Source: Rhodobacteraceae bacterium 63075 (GTDB lineage Bacteria > Pseudomonadota > Alphaproteobacteria > Rhodobacterales > Rhodobacteraceae). Taken from it: a stretch of DNA of 64,000 nucleotides. The notes below the pieces were generated by a model. The model ran no database searches. It was given only the letters and a program-made list of their open reading frames with translations, and was not told the origin of the DNA. Position numbers and translations under genes: made by a program. The stretch covers positions 1-64,000 of the forward strand of contig QVMW01000014.1 of assembly GCA_003417655.1 (NCBI GenBank), read 5' to 3'. Positions 8,601 to 15,148 of the stretch are shown one piece after another. Each line of letters opens with the position of its first letter. Position 1 is the first letter of the stretch.

Positions 8601-9404
8601 CTACTGCTTGATGAACTTCGCACCGTCAATGCTGCGGGTGCCAACCTGGACACGTTTGGCAACGCCCGTTCCCGAGGCCAGCTCCGCCTTGAGCAGCGCG
8701 ATCGGCATCTCAAGCTGCGTGCCCAGTGAGACGGACAGCCCCTTGATCTCGGCCTTGGCCGACACGACGGAGACGATCCTCGGCGTGCCGTCCCGAAAGC
8801 TGAAGATCGGCGCGCCCGAGGAGCCGAAGTCCACATCGCAGGATGTTATCAACACGCCCTGCTGGCGAGCGACCACGTCGCAGACCTCCTGAAGGCTCGG
8901 CGCCTCGGAGCGATCATGGGCATAGGACACGATCCCGATCTCCTCTCCCTTGCGCGGCCGCGCATCGGTCTGGAACGGCTCGATGGCCCCGTTGCGGATC
9001 GGGTGATGCAACTCGAGCAGCGCCACGTCATTGCGCACCCTGTCAGCGGACGCTTCTCCGTTATATTCATACTCCGGATGAACAACGGCGCGGCGCACCA
9101 TGCGGTAAGCCGAGGCGCGCCCGTTGCGCCAACCGGCCCGAAACTCGACACGCGTATGGTCGATCCGCTTCTGCCCGGTCTTGCTGAACAGGCAATGCGC
9201 GGCCGTCAGGACAAGGTCTGGCGCGATGAGCGCGCCGGTGCAGAATCCCTTGCCATCGATATCGAGCCGCCCGACAGCTTCCCAGCCCCGGCTGTCCTCG
9301 CCCGTGTCGAGCCGTTGCAAACTACGCTTGAAGCTCTGCGCCTCTGCGTCATGGGGCAAGGCCAGGAATAATGCCGTCACGGCGATCAAAAGAACACGCA
9401 GCAT
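8601..9404 (-). CDS. Secreted trypsin-like serine protease
   Basis: The 267-residue protein opens with a signal peptide (MLRVLLIAVTALFLALP, cleavage about residue 22, DAEAQ). The S1 chymotrypsin fold follows, with the triad in TAAHC (His near 70), NDVALLEL (Asp near 125) and GSSGAP (Ser near 197). CTGAL before the His motif and paired cysteines fit a secreted glutamyl-endopeptidase-like or trypsin-like enzyme. It would act in the periplasm or outside the cell. It stands alone on the minus strand between hsp20 and the glc cluster. The target is unknown. Confidence 0.85.
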   Translation of the reverse strand: MLRVLLIAVTALFLALPHDAEAQSFKRSLQRLDTGEDSRGWEAVGRLDIDGKGFCTGALIAPDLVLTAAHCLFSKTGQKRIDHTRVEFRAGWRNGRASAYRMVRRAVVHPEYEYNGEASADRVRNDVALLELHHPIRNGAIEPFQTDARPRKGEEIGIVSYAHDRSEAPSLQEVCDVVARQQGVLITSCDVDFGSSGAPIFSFRDGTPRIVSVVSAKAEIKGLSVSLGTQLEMPIALLKAELASGTGVAKRVQVGTRSIDGAKFIKQ

Positions 9405-9492
9405 GCAATGGGTCTCTTCAGTTGGAATCCGTCCCCTTTGCGATAGCGGGGCGGTATGGCAAAATTTGGGCGCTCACCGTATCGAACCCGCG

Positions 9493-9515
9493 CTTTTTCT
9501 TGCTGAAAATATCCC
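9493..9515. repeat. Intergenic repeat, T-rich half, copy C
   Basis: CTTTTTCTTGCTGAAAATATCCC recurs with few changes at 39844-39866 and, more divergently, at 61293-61317. It lies between the protease start and the glcF stop, 30 bp from the palindromic half at 9545-9577. The same two halves occur in the same order at 39844-39984. Confidence 0.55.
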
Positions 9516-9544
9516 ACGATGGTGCGGGAGATCATAGCTCACCG

Positions 9545-9577
9545 CCCGGTCAGACTTAGCGGAGCCAAATCCGAAAC
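9545..9577. repeat. Intergenic repeat, palindromic half, degenerate copy C
   Basis: This stretch aligns without gaps to 39952-39984 (CCCGGTC start, GAAAC end, about seven mismatches in 33 bp), although its central palindrome has decayed. It ends 12 bp before the glcF stop codon. Confidence 0.5.
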
Positions 9578-9589
9578 CTGCTACGAAAG

Positions 9590-10882
9590 CTACTCCGTCT
9601 CTTCCAGCGCCCGCGGTTTCGGCCCGCCCGTCGCCCAATCGAGCAGCTGAACGGTATGCACCACCGGAACCTGCGTGCCGCCCCCGATCTGCATCATGCA
9701 GCCGATATTCCCCGCCGCGATCACGTCCGGCGCCTTGGCTTCCAGCGTCTCCACCTTGCGCTGTTTCAATTGGCCCGAAATCTCCGGCTGCATCAGGTTG
9801 TATGTCCCCGCCGACCCGCAGCACAAATGGCCGTCGCGCGGCTCCACGACCTCGAACCCCGCCCGTTTCAACAGCTCCTTCGGAAAGCTCTTGATCTGCT
9901 GCCCGTGTTGCAGCGAGCAGGCCGCGTGATAGGCCACGCGCATTCCCTTCGTCCCGCCTTCCGGCAGATCGAGCTTCATCAGGATCTCGCTCACATCCAT
10001 GGCCAGCCCGGCGATCTCGGTTGCCTCTTTCGCCTTGCCTGTCTCGCGGAACATGTGGCCGTAATCCTTCACGGTCGTGCCGCATCCCGAGGTGTTGATC
10101 ACCACCGCGTCCAGCCCCTCGCCCCGCGCCTCGGCGATCCAGGCGTCGATATTCTTCTCCGCCGTCGCGTGGCTTTCGGCGGTCTTGCCCATGTGATGGG
10201 TCAGCGCCCCGCAACAGCCCGCGCCTTCCGCAACGACGACCTCGCAGCCCAGCCGCCTCAGCAGCCGGATCGTCGCGTCGTTGATGTCAGTGTCGAGCGC
10301 GCGCTGCGCACAACCCGTCATCAGCGCCACGCGCATCTTCTTTTCGCCGTAGGGCGCAAAACTCTGCGGGTCGTCGTTCCGGCTCACCGGCGGAATGCTT
10401 TTCGGGGCCATCTCCAGCATCGCCCGAAGCCGCGCGTCGGGGACGAGCCGTCGGAAGGGCCGCCCGATCTTCGCCCCCAGAAGCGCGAGCCGGAAACGCC
10501 CCGGATAGGGCAGGATGCGTGCCAGTATCCAGCGCAGGGCGCGCTCTCCGATGGGCCGCTTGTAGTTGTTCTCGATATACTCGCGCGCATGGTCGACGAG
10601 GTGCATGTAATGCACGCCCGAGGGGCAGGTCGTCATGCAGGCAAGGCAGCTCAGGCAGCGGTCGATATGCAGAACGGTCTTGGGATCGGGAACGCGCTCG
10701 TTCTCGAGCATGTCCTTGATCTGGTAGATTCGCCCACGCGGCCCGTCGAGCTCGTCGCCGAGGAGCTGATAGGTCGGGCAGGTCGCCGTGCAAAAGCCGC
10801 AATGCACGCAGGACCGCAGGATCTCGTTCGCCCGCGCCGTGCCCGAATCCTCGAGCTGCTCTTCTGTGAAATTCGTCTGCAT
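9590..10882 (-). CDS. glcF: Glycolate oxidase iron-sulfur subunit
   Basis: The 430-residue subunit carries two ferredoxin-type cysteine motifs near the N terminus (SCVHCGFCTATCP and RCLSCLACMTTCPSG). Two cysteine-rich CCG domains follow (GCCGALTHHMG and LCCGSAGTYNLMQP). GlcF passes electrons from the flavin subunits GlcD and GlcE to the quinone pool. The start at 10882 overlaps by one base the stop of the small membrane protein upstream (TGATG), indicating translational coupling. An open frame extends further upstream through that gene but is not the real start. It is last gene of the glcD-glcE-orf-glcF operon. Confidence 0.93.
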   Translation of the reverse strand: MQTNFTEEQLEDSGTARANEILRSCVHCGFCTATCPTYQLLGDELDGPRGRIYQIKDMLENERVPDPKTVLHIDRCLSCLACMTTCPSGVHYMHLVDHAREYIENNYKRPIGERALRWILARILPYPGRFRLALLGAKIGRPFRRLVPDARLRAMLEMAPKSIPPVSRNDDPQSFAPYGEKKMRVALMTGCAQRALDTDINDATIRLLRRLGCEVVVAEGAGCCGALTHHMGKTAESHATAEKNIDAWIAEARGEGLDAVVINTSGCGTTVKDYGHMFRETGKAKEATEIAGLAMDVSEILMKLDLPEGGTKGMRVAYHAACSLQHGQQIKSFPKELLKRAGFEVVEPRDGHLCCGSAGTYNLMQPEISGQLKQRKVETLEAKAPDVIAAGNIGCMMQIGGGTQVPVVHTVQLLDWATGGPKPRALEETE

Positions 10883-11217
10883 CAGCCTGCCATCCAATCT
10901 GCCACAGCCAGGCCCATCCAGGGCAGGGCCGTCGCCATCGCGCCAACGGATTTCGTCAGCGCCAGTTGCTTTCGGGTCTGCGCCCATCTCATCGCTGCGC
11001 GCACGCAAAGCGCGACCGTGACGACCCAGGCCAGCCATATCATTCCGAGCGCGAGGAACCCGGGCACTTCCTGCCAGAGCAGCGCCGTTGCCATAAGCGC
11101 CAACGCCAGCGCCGCGACCAGCGCGAAGCCATTCTTCGAGCCTGCCTTGCGCGTCAAGGCCAGCATCAGCAGCGGCCCCGCCACGAAGACAATGACAAAT
11201 GCCGCCAAATAGCTCAT
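10882..11217 (-). CDS. Small membrane protein within the glc operon
   Basis: This 111-residue protein is almost entirely hydrophobic, with about three to four membrane segments starting MSYLAAFVIVFVAGPLLML. I do not recognise a named family. Its start overlaps the glcE stop by 4 bp and its stop overlaps the glcF start by one base. It is therefore locked into the operon and translated in step with the enzyme subunits. A membrane anchor or electron-transfer partner for the soluble GlcDEF complex is the obvious inference, but no heme or quinone ligand pattern is visible. Its cysteine count is one. Confidence 0.75.
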   Translation of the reverse strand: MSYLAAFVIVFVAGPLLMLALTRKAGSKNGFALVAALALALMATALLWQEVPGFLALGMIWLAWVVTVALCVRAAMRWAQTRKQLALTKSVGAMATALPWMGLAVADWMAG

Positions 11218-12338
11218 GCGCCAGCCATCAGGCCTGGGTTCAAGAAACCCGCAGGGTCGAACTTGCGCCGGACCTCGTCAGACAGGCGCGCAACAGCGGG
11301 TGCCTCGGGCTGGAACACGGCCAGCCCCGCTTCCTCCGGTGCCTTGACCACGGTGCAATGCCCGCCATGCTCCGCAACGAAGCCGCGCAGCTCATCCGTG
11401 ATGCGCGCGGCATCCCCGGTCTCGCCCGCTGCCCAGACAAGTCCGCCGCCCCAGTCAGCCAGCCAGGGCCCGCTCAGTCGCGCGGCCAACTTGGGCATAT
11501 GCGCAGGCCGGATCGAGACCGTCGCGACATAGCCCGCCTCGGAGAAATCCGTGACATTGCCGAGGTCACGCCAGAGAGGGCGGGAGGCATCTTCCTGCAA
11601 AATCTCCGCATCGCCCAGCCTGGCCTGAAGTTCTCCCGCCCGATAGCGCACGGAGGTCTCGAACCCTTCGAGCCTCAGGTAGGCCTTGCCCCACTCGGGG
11701 GCGTATGCAGCCCCGGTCGCCTCGAAGGGGGAGCCCAGCGCGCCGGACATGACCGCCAATGCAGCCTCCGCATCAGGCGTATCGAAGACCAGTGTCACTT
11801 CCGTCTCCGGCGCGGGCATGACCTTGAGGCTCACCTCGTGAAGAACGCCCAGCGCCCCCCAGCTTCCGGCCATGAGCTTGACCAGGTCATAGCCGGTGAC
11901 ATTCTTCATCACGCGGCCGCCGTTTTGAAGCTGCCGCCCTGTCCCGTCGATGAATTTCACCCCGAGGGCAAAATCTCGGCAAGCCCCCACGGCGATGCGC
12001 CTCGGCCCGCTCACATTCGCGGCAAAGACCCCCCCGATGGTCGGTGCGCCCATCGTCCCAAGCAGCGCGCGGTGGTCCATCGGCTCGAAGGCCAGGCGTT
12101 GGTTTTCACCCGCCAGCAAGGCCTCGATTTCCGATACAGGCGTGCCGGCCTTCGCGATGAGCGTCAGCGCGCCGGGTTCGTAGTCAACGACTCCGCTGAT
12201 CGCGCTCAGGTCCAGGACGTCACTGGCAGAGCACTGCCCGATCGCGCGCGTCCCGCCGCCCCTGATCCTGACAGGCGCGCCGAGCCCTGCGACTGTCTCG
12301 GCCAGGTCCGCTGCATCCTTCGGTTGATATACCGTCAT
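11214..12338 (-). CDS. glcE: Glycolate oxidase FAD-binding subunit
   Basis: This 374-residue PCMH-type FAD-binding protein has the FAD loop VRIRGGGTRAIG near the N terminus and GTMGAPTIGGVFAANVSGPRR near 100. It ends in a GlcD-like C-terminal segment (RRKFDPAGFLNPG). GlcE is the second flavin subunit of bacterial glycolate oxidase. It starts 3 bp after the glcD stop and overlaps the next gene by 4 bp, so the operon is tightly coupled. Confidence 0.92.
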   Translation of the reverse strand: MTVYQPKDAADLAETVAGLGAPVRIRGGGTRAIGQCSASDVLDLSAISGVVDYEPGALTLIAKAGTPVSEIEALLAGENQRLAFEPMDHRALLGTMGAPTIGGVFAANVSGPRRIAVGACRDFALGVKFIDGTGRQLQNGGRVMKNVTGYDLVKLMAGSWGALGVLHEVSLKVMPAPETEVTLVFDTPDAEAALAVMSGALGSPFEATGAAYAPEWGKAYLRLEGFETSVRYRAGELQARLGDAEILQEDASRPLWRDLGNVTDFSEAGYVATVSIRPAHMPKLAARLSGPWLADWGGGLVWAAGETGDAARITDELRGFVAEHGGHCTVVKAPEEAGLAVFQPEAPAVARLSDEVRRKFDPAGFLNPGLMAGA

Positions 12339-12341
12339 GCC

Positions 12342-13781
12342 CTACTCCGCCGCCATCCGCCGCGCCTCGGAGGAGGCCAGCGGGAAGACCTTTGCCGGGT
12401 TGAGCAGCCACTTGGGGTCGAACACGTCCTTGACGGCCATTTGCATCTCGAGATCCTCGGGCGCGAACTGATCCACCATCAGGTCGCGCTTCTCGATACC
12501 GACGCCATGCTCGCCCGTCAGACAGCCGCCGACCTCGACGCAGAGGCGCAGCACATCGGCGCCGAAGGCCTCGCATGTCTCCAGATCGCCGGGCTTGTTC
12601 GCGTCGTAGAGGATGAGCGGATGCATGTTGCCGTCGCCCGCGTGGAACACGTTGCCCACGCCCAGCCCGTATTCCTTGCTCATCTCGCCGATGCGCCGCA
12701 GCACGTAGGGAAGCTGGCTCACGGGGATCGTCCCGTCGAGGCACATGTAGTCGCTGATCCGCCCGATGGCCGAGAAGGCCGCCTTGCGTCCCGCCCAGAT
12801 GCGCCCGGCCTCGTCCGCGTCCGTCGCCTTGCGGAATTCCACGGGGTCATGGCGCATGGCGATCTCCCGGATCAGCCCGAGCTGGTGCTCGATCTCCGCC
12901 TCGCTGCCTTCCACTTCCACGATCAGCAATGCCTCGCAGTCGGGATAGCCCGCGCCGGAATATTCGTCGCAGACGCCGATGAGCAGCCGATCCATGAATT
13001 CGATCGCCACAGGCAGGATGCCCGCCTTGATGATGTCCGAAACGCAGGCCCCCGCCACCTCGTTGGAGGAAAACCCGATCAGCACGGGCCGCGCGCCTTC
13101 GGGCTTGTGCAGGATGCGCAGCGTCGCTTCCGTGACGATCCCGAGCTGCCCTTCCGAGCCGCAGATGAGGCCCAGCAGGTCCAGCCCGCCCGCATCCGCA
13201 TGCGCGCCGCCCAGCTCGACCACCTCGCCATTCATCAGGACCATGGTGACGCCCATGAGGTTGTTGGTCGTCACGCCATATTTCAGGCAATGCGCGCCGC
13301 CCGAGTTCATCGCGATATTGCCCGCGATGGCGCAGGCAAGCTGGCTCGACGGGTCGGGCGCATAGAAGAACCCGTCATCCTCGACCGCGCCTGTCACCGC
13401 GAGGTTGGTCATGCCGGTCTGCACCCGGATGATCCGGCTGGTGTAATCCGTCTCCAGCACCTCGGTCAGACGGCTCACCCCGAGGATCACGCTGTCGGCC
13501 TGCGGCATGGCTCCGCCGGCGAGCGATGTTCCGGCCCCGCGCGGCACGACGGGCACGTTCATCTCGTGGCAGATCGCAAGCGCCTTGGAGACCTCCTCGG
13601 TCGATCGCGGCAGAAGCGCGAGCATCGGAGGGCAGCGATAGGCCGTGAGCGCGTCGCACTCATAGGCGCGCAGCTCGACCTCGTCGCCGATCACGGCCTG
13701 CCGGCCGATCGCCTCGACGATCCGTGCCTCCAGCCTGTCTTTCTTGGCCAGCGTGTTGCTGTCGGGTTCCGGCATCTGCAT
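12342..13781 (-). CDS. glcD: Glycolate oxidase subunit GlcD (FAD-linked)
   Basis: The 479-residue FAD-linked oxidase has the PCMH signature VPRGAGTSLAGGA and the NIAMNSGGAHCLKYGVTTNN loop. Its C-terminal part shows HAGDGNMHPLILYD and GEHGVGIEKRDLM, diagnostic of GlcD and D-lactate dehydrogenase-like enzymes. It oxidises glycolate to glyoxylate. The start at 13781 was chosen because GGAGG lies seven bases upstream; ATGs at 13787 and 13874 are worse. It is the first gene of the operon. The promoter and an inverted-repeat operator lie directly upstream, so the leader is only about 16 nt. Confidence 0.93.
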   Translation of the reverse strand: MQMPEPDSNTLAKKDRLEARIVEAIGRQAVIGDEVELRAYECDALTAYRCPPMLALLPRSTEEVSKALAICHEMNVPVVPRGAGTSLAGGAMPQADSVILGVSRLTEVLETDYTSRIIRVQTGMTNLAVTGAVEDDGFFYAPDPSSQLACAIAGNIAMNSGGAHCLKYGVTTNNLMGVTMVLMNGEVVELGGAHADAGGLDLLGLICGSEGQLGIVTEATLRILHKPEGARPVLIGFSSNEVAGACVSDIIKAGILPVAIEFMDRLLIGVCDEYSGAGYPDCEALLIVEVEGSEAEIEHQLGLIREIAMRHDPVEFRKATDADEAGRIWAGRKAAFSAIGRISDYMCLDGTIPVSQLPYVLRRIGEMSKEYGLGVGNVFHAGDGNMHPLILYDANKPGDLETCEAFGADVLRLCVEVGGCLTGEHGVGIEKRDLMVDQFAPEDLEMQMAVKDVFDPKWLLNPAKVFPLASSEARRMAAE

Positions 13782-13793
13782 GGGCATTCCTCC

Positions 13794-13818
13794 AATTGGT
13801 AAAAGAATATTACCAATT
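13794..13818. promoter_or_regulatory. Operator upstream of glcD (shared with the TRAP transporter)
   Basis: AATTGGTAA-N7-TTACCAATT is a perfect inverted repeat with 9-bp arms. It covers the -10 element of the glcD promoter, which predicts repression by occlusion. The same 8-bp arms with the same 7-bp spacing occur upstream of the TRAP binding-protein gene at 20290-20316. TTGGT/ACCAA half-sites recall GntR-family (FCD) regulators such as PdhR, though the spacing here is wider. Confidence 0.75.
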
Positions 13819-13832
13819 CTGCAAAAACTCAA
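13804..13832 (-). promoter_or_regulatory. Sigma-70-type promoter of the glc operon
   Basis: On the minus strand TTGAGT (13827-13832) and TATTCT (13804-13809) are separated by 17 bp. Transcription would start near 13797, within the operator. Confidence 0.6.
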
Positions 13833-13920
13833 CCGATTTCCCGGTCCCGCCTTCAGTTTGTTGCTCATGAACACAAAAAAGTGTCGTGAATGCCGCCGGG
13901 GCGGGTGCTAAGCAAGGCTC

Positions 13921-14277
13921 ATGCTCAGATCCCTTTCATTCCTGACCGCGCTGGCCTGCGCGTCAATCGCAAGCGCCGAGGCGCCGCGCATCCTCGATGT
14001 GGAGGTCTCCCGCGCCGGCATGGGCTGGCGTTTCGATGTCACGCTGGAGCACCCGGATACCGGCTGGGATCACTACGCCGATGGCTGGGAGCTTGTCGAC
14101 GCGGCCGGGAACGTGATCGGATACCGCGAGCTCATGCACCCGCATATGGAAGAGCAACCCTTCACGCGCGCGCTCAACAACATCATGCTCCCCGACGGCA
14201 TGGAGAAAATCTGGGTGCGCGCCCGCTGCTCCGAAGATGGCTGGGCTGGCGAGACTTACGAGGTTACGCTCCCCTGA
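13921..14277 (+). CDS. Exported protein of unknown function
   Basis: The 118-residue protein has a clear signal peptide (MLRSLSFLTALACASIASA, cleavage after about residue 19). The mature domain is about 99 residues and rich in beta-strand patterns (ILDVEVSRAGMGWRFDVTLEH, IWVRARCSEDGWAGETYEVTL). I do not recognise the family. It would be periplasmic. It is divergent from glcD across 140 bp and lies 21 bp upstream of a crotonase gene, possibly in one transcript. Confidence 0.75.
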   Translation: MLRSLSFLTALACASIASAEAPRILDVEVSRAGMGWRFDVTLEHPDTGWDHYADGWELVDAAGNVIGYRELMHPHMEEQPFTRALNNIMLPDGMEKIWVRARCSEDGWAGETYEVTLP

Positions 14278-14298
14278 AGTCCAATCCGGGAGAGCACC

Positions 14299-15084
14299 AT
14301 GACGATTCGCGTCGAGAAGAACGGCCCCGTCACCACGATCATCCATTCACGCCCCGAGGCGCGCAACGCGATGGACCCCGAGAGCGCCACCGCGCTCTAC
14401 GAGGCCTTCCTTGACTTCGACGCCGATGACGCGGCCCGCGTCGCCGTGCTCTGGGGCGAGGGCGGGGCTTTCTGTGCAGGGTTTGATCTGAAGCATGCGG
14501 CAACCATGAGTGGCCCCGAAGCCATGGATCGCCTCGACGATTTCACGCCGCCCGCGCAAGGCCCGATGGGCCCCACGCGGCTCGACCTGTCCAAGCCGGT
14601 CATCGCCGCGATTTCCGGCGCCGCCGTCGCGGGCGGCATGGAACTGGCGATCTGGGCCGATCTGCGCGTGATGGAAGAGACGGCCTTCATGGGGGTCTAT
14701 TGTCGCCGCTGGGGCGTCCCGCTGATCGATGGCGGGACACATCGTCTGCCGCGTCTTGTCGGCGAAGGCCGGGCGATGGATCTGATTCTCACGGGCAGGC
14801 GCGTTGGCGCGGCAGAAGCCCATGCCATCGGCCTGTGCGAATACCTCACGCCCGAAGGCGAGGCCCGCGAGCGCGCCGAGGCGCTGGCCGCCGAGATCGC
14901 GCGCTTTCCCCGGGGCTGCATGAAGGCTGACCGTCGCGCCGCCCGCTCCGCACACGGCCTGTCAGCAGATGAAGCCCTGCAAGACGAATGGCGCGGCAGC
15001 AAACAGGCCCTGACCGAAGGCATCGCGGGCGCGGCGCGCTTTTCCTCGGGCAAGGGCCGTGGCGGCGACTTCTCGGAGATCTGA
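14299..15084 (+). CDS. Crotonase / enoyl-CoA hydratase-family protein
   Basis: This 261-residue crotonase-fold protein has the CoA/oxyanion motif GGAFCAGFDLK near 55 and the second oxyanion loop AAVAGGMELAIWADLRV near 115. The glutamate equivalent to Glu144 of rat hydratase is present (GGMEL). The position of Glu164 is occupied by Cys in GVYCRRWG, so ordinary enoyl-CoA hydration is doubtful. Isomerase, hydrolase or another CoA reaction is possible. It begins 21 bp after the small exported protein and ends in a hairpin shared with the convergent TRAP permease gene. Confidence 0.8.
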   Translation: MTIRVEKNGPVTTIIHSRPEARNAMDPESATALYEAFLDFDADDAARVAVLWGEGGAFCAGFDLKHAATMSGPEAMDRLDDFTPPAQGPMGPTRLDLSKPVIAAISGAAVAGGMELAIWADLRVMEETAFMGVYCRRWGVPLIDGGTHRLPRLVGEGRAMDLILTGRRVGAAEAHAIGLCEYLTPEGEARERAEALAAEIARFPRGCMKADRRAARSAHGLSADEALQDEWRGSKQALTEGIAGAARFSSGKGRGGDFSEI

Positions 15085-15101
15085 AAGACGACGCAGGCTC
15101 G

Positions 15102-15131
15102 AAAACCGGCGTCCACAAACATGGACGCCGG
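15102..15131 (-). terminator. Terminator of the TRAP operon
   Basis: A perfect 10-bp stem (CCGGCGTCCA and complement) with a 6-nt loop is followed on the minus strand by TTTT. It sits 18 bp past the dctM stop. It may also stop the crotonase transcript from the other side, where no U-tract is present. Confidence 0.75.
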
Positions 15132-15148
15132 CAAGTCTCATACTCCGG

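Noticed and set aside
11199..13802. Very long open frame on the plus strand opposite glcE and glcD
   Set aside because: It is the antisense shadow of two clearly recognised genes; in GC-rich DNA such frames stay open by codon bias and its translation is Arg/His/Asp-rich without any motif.
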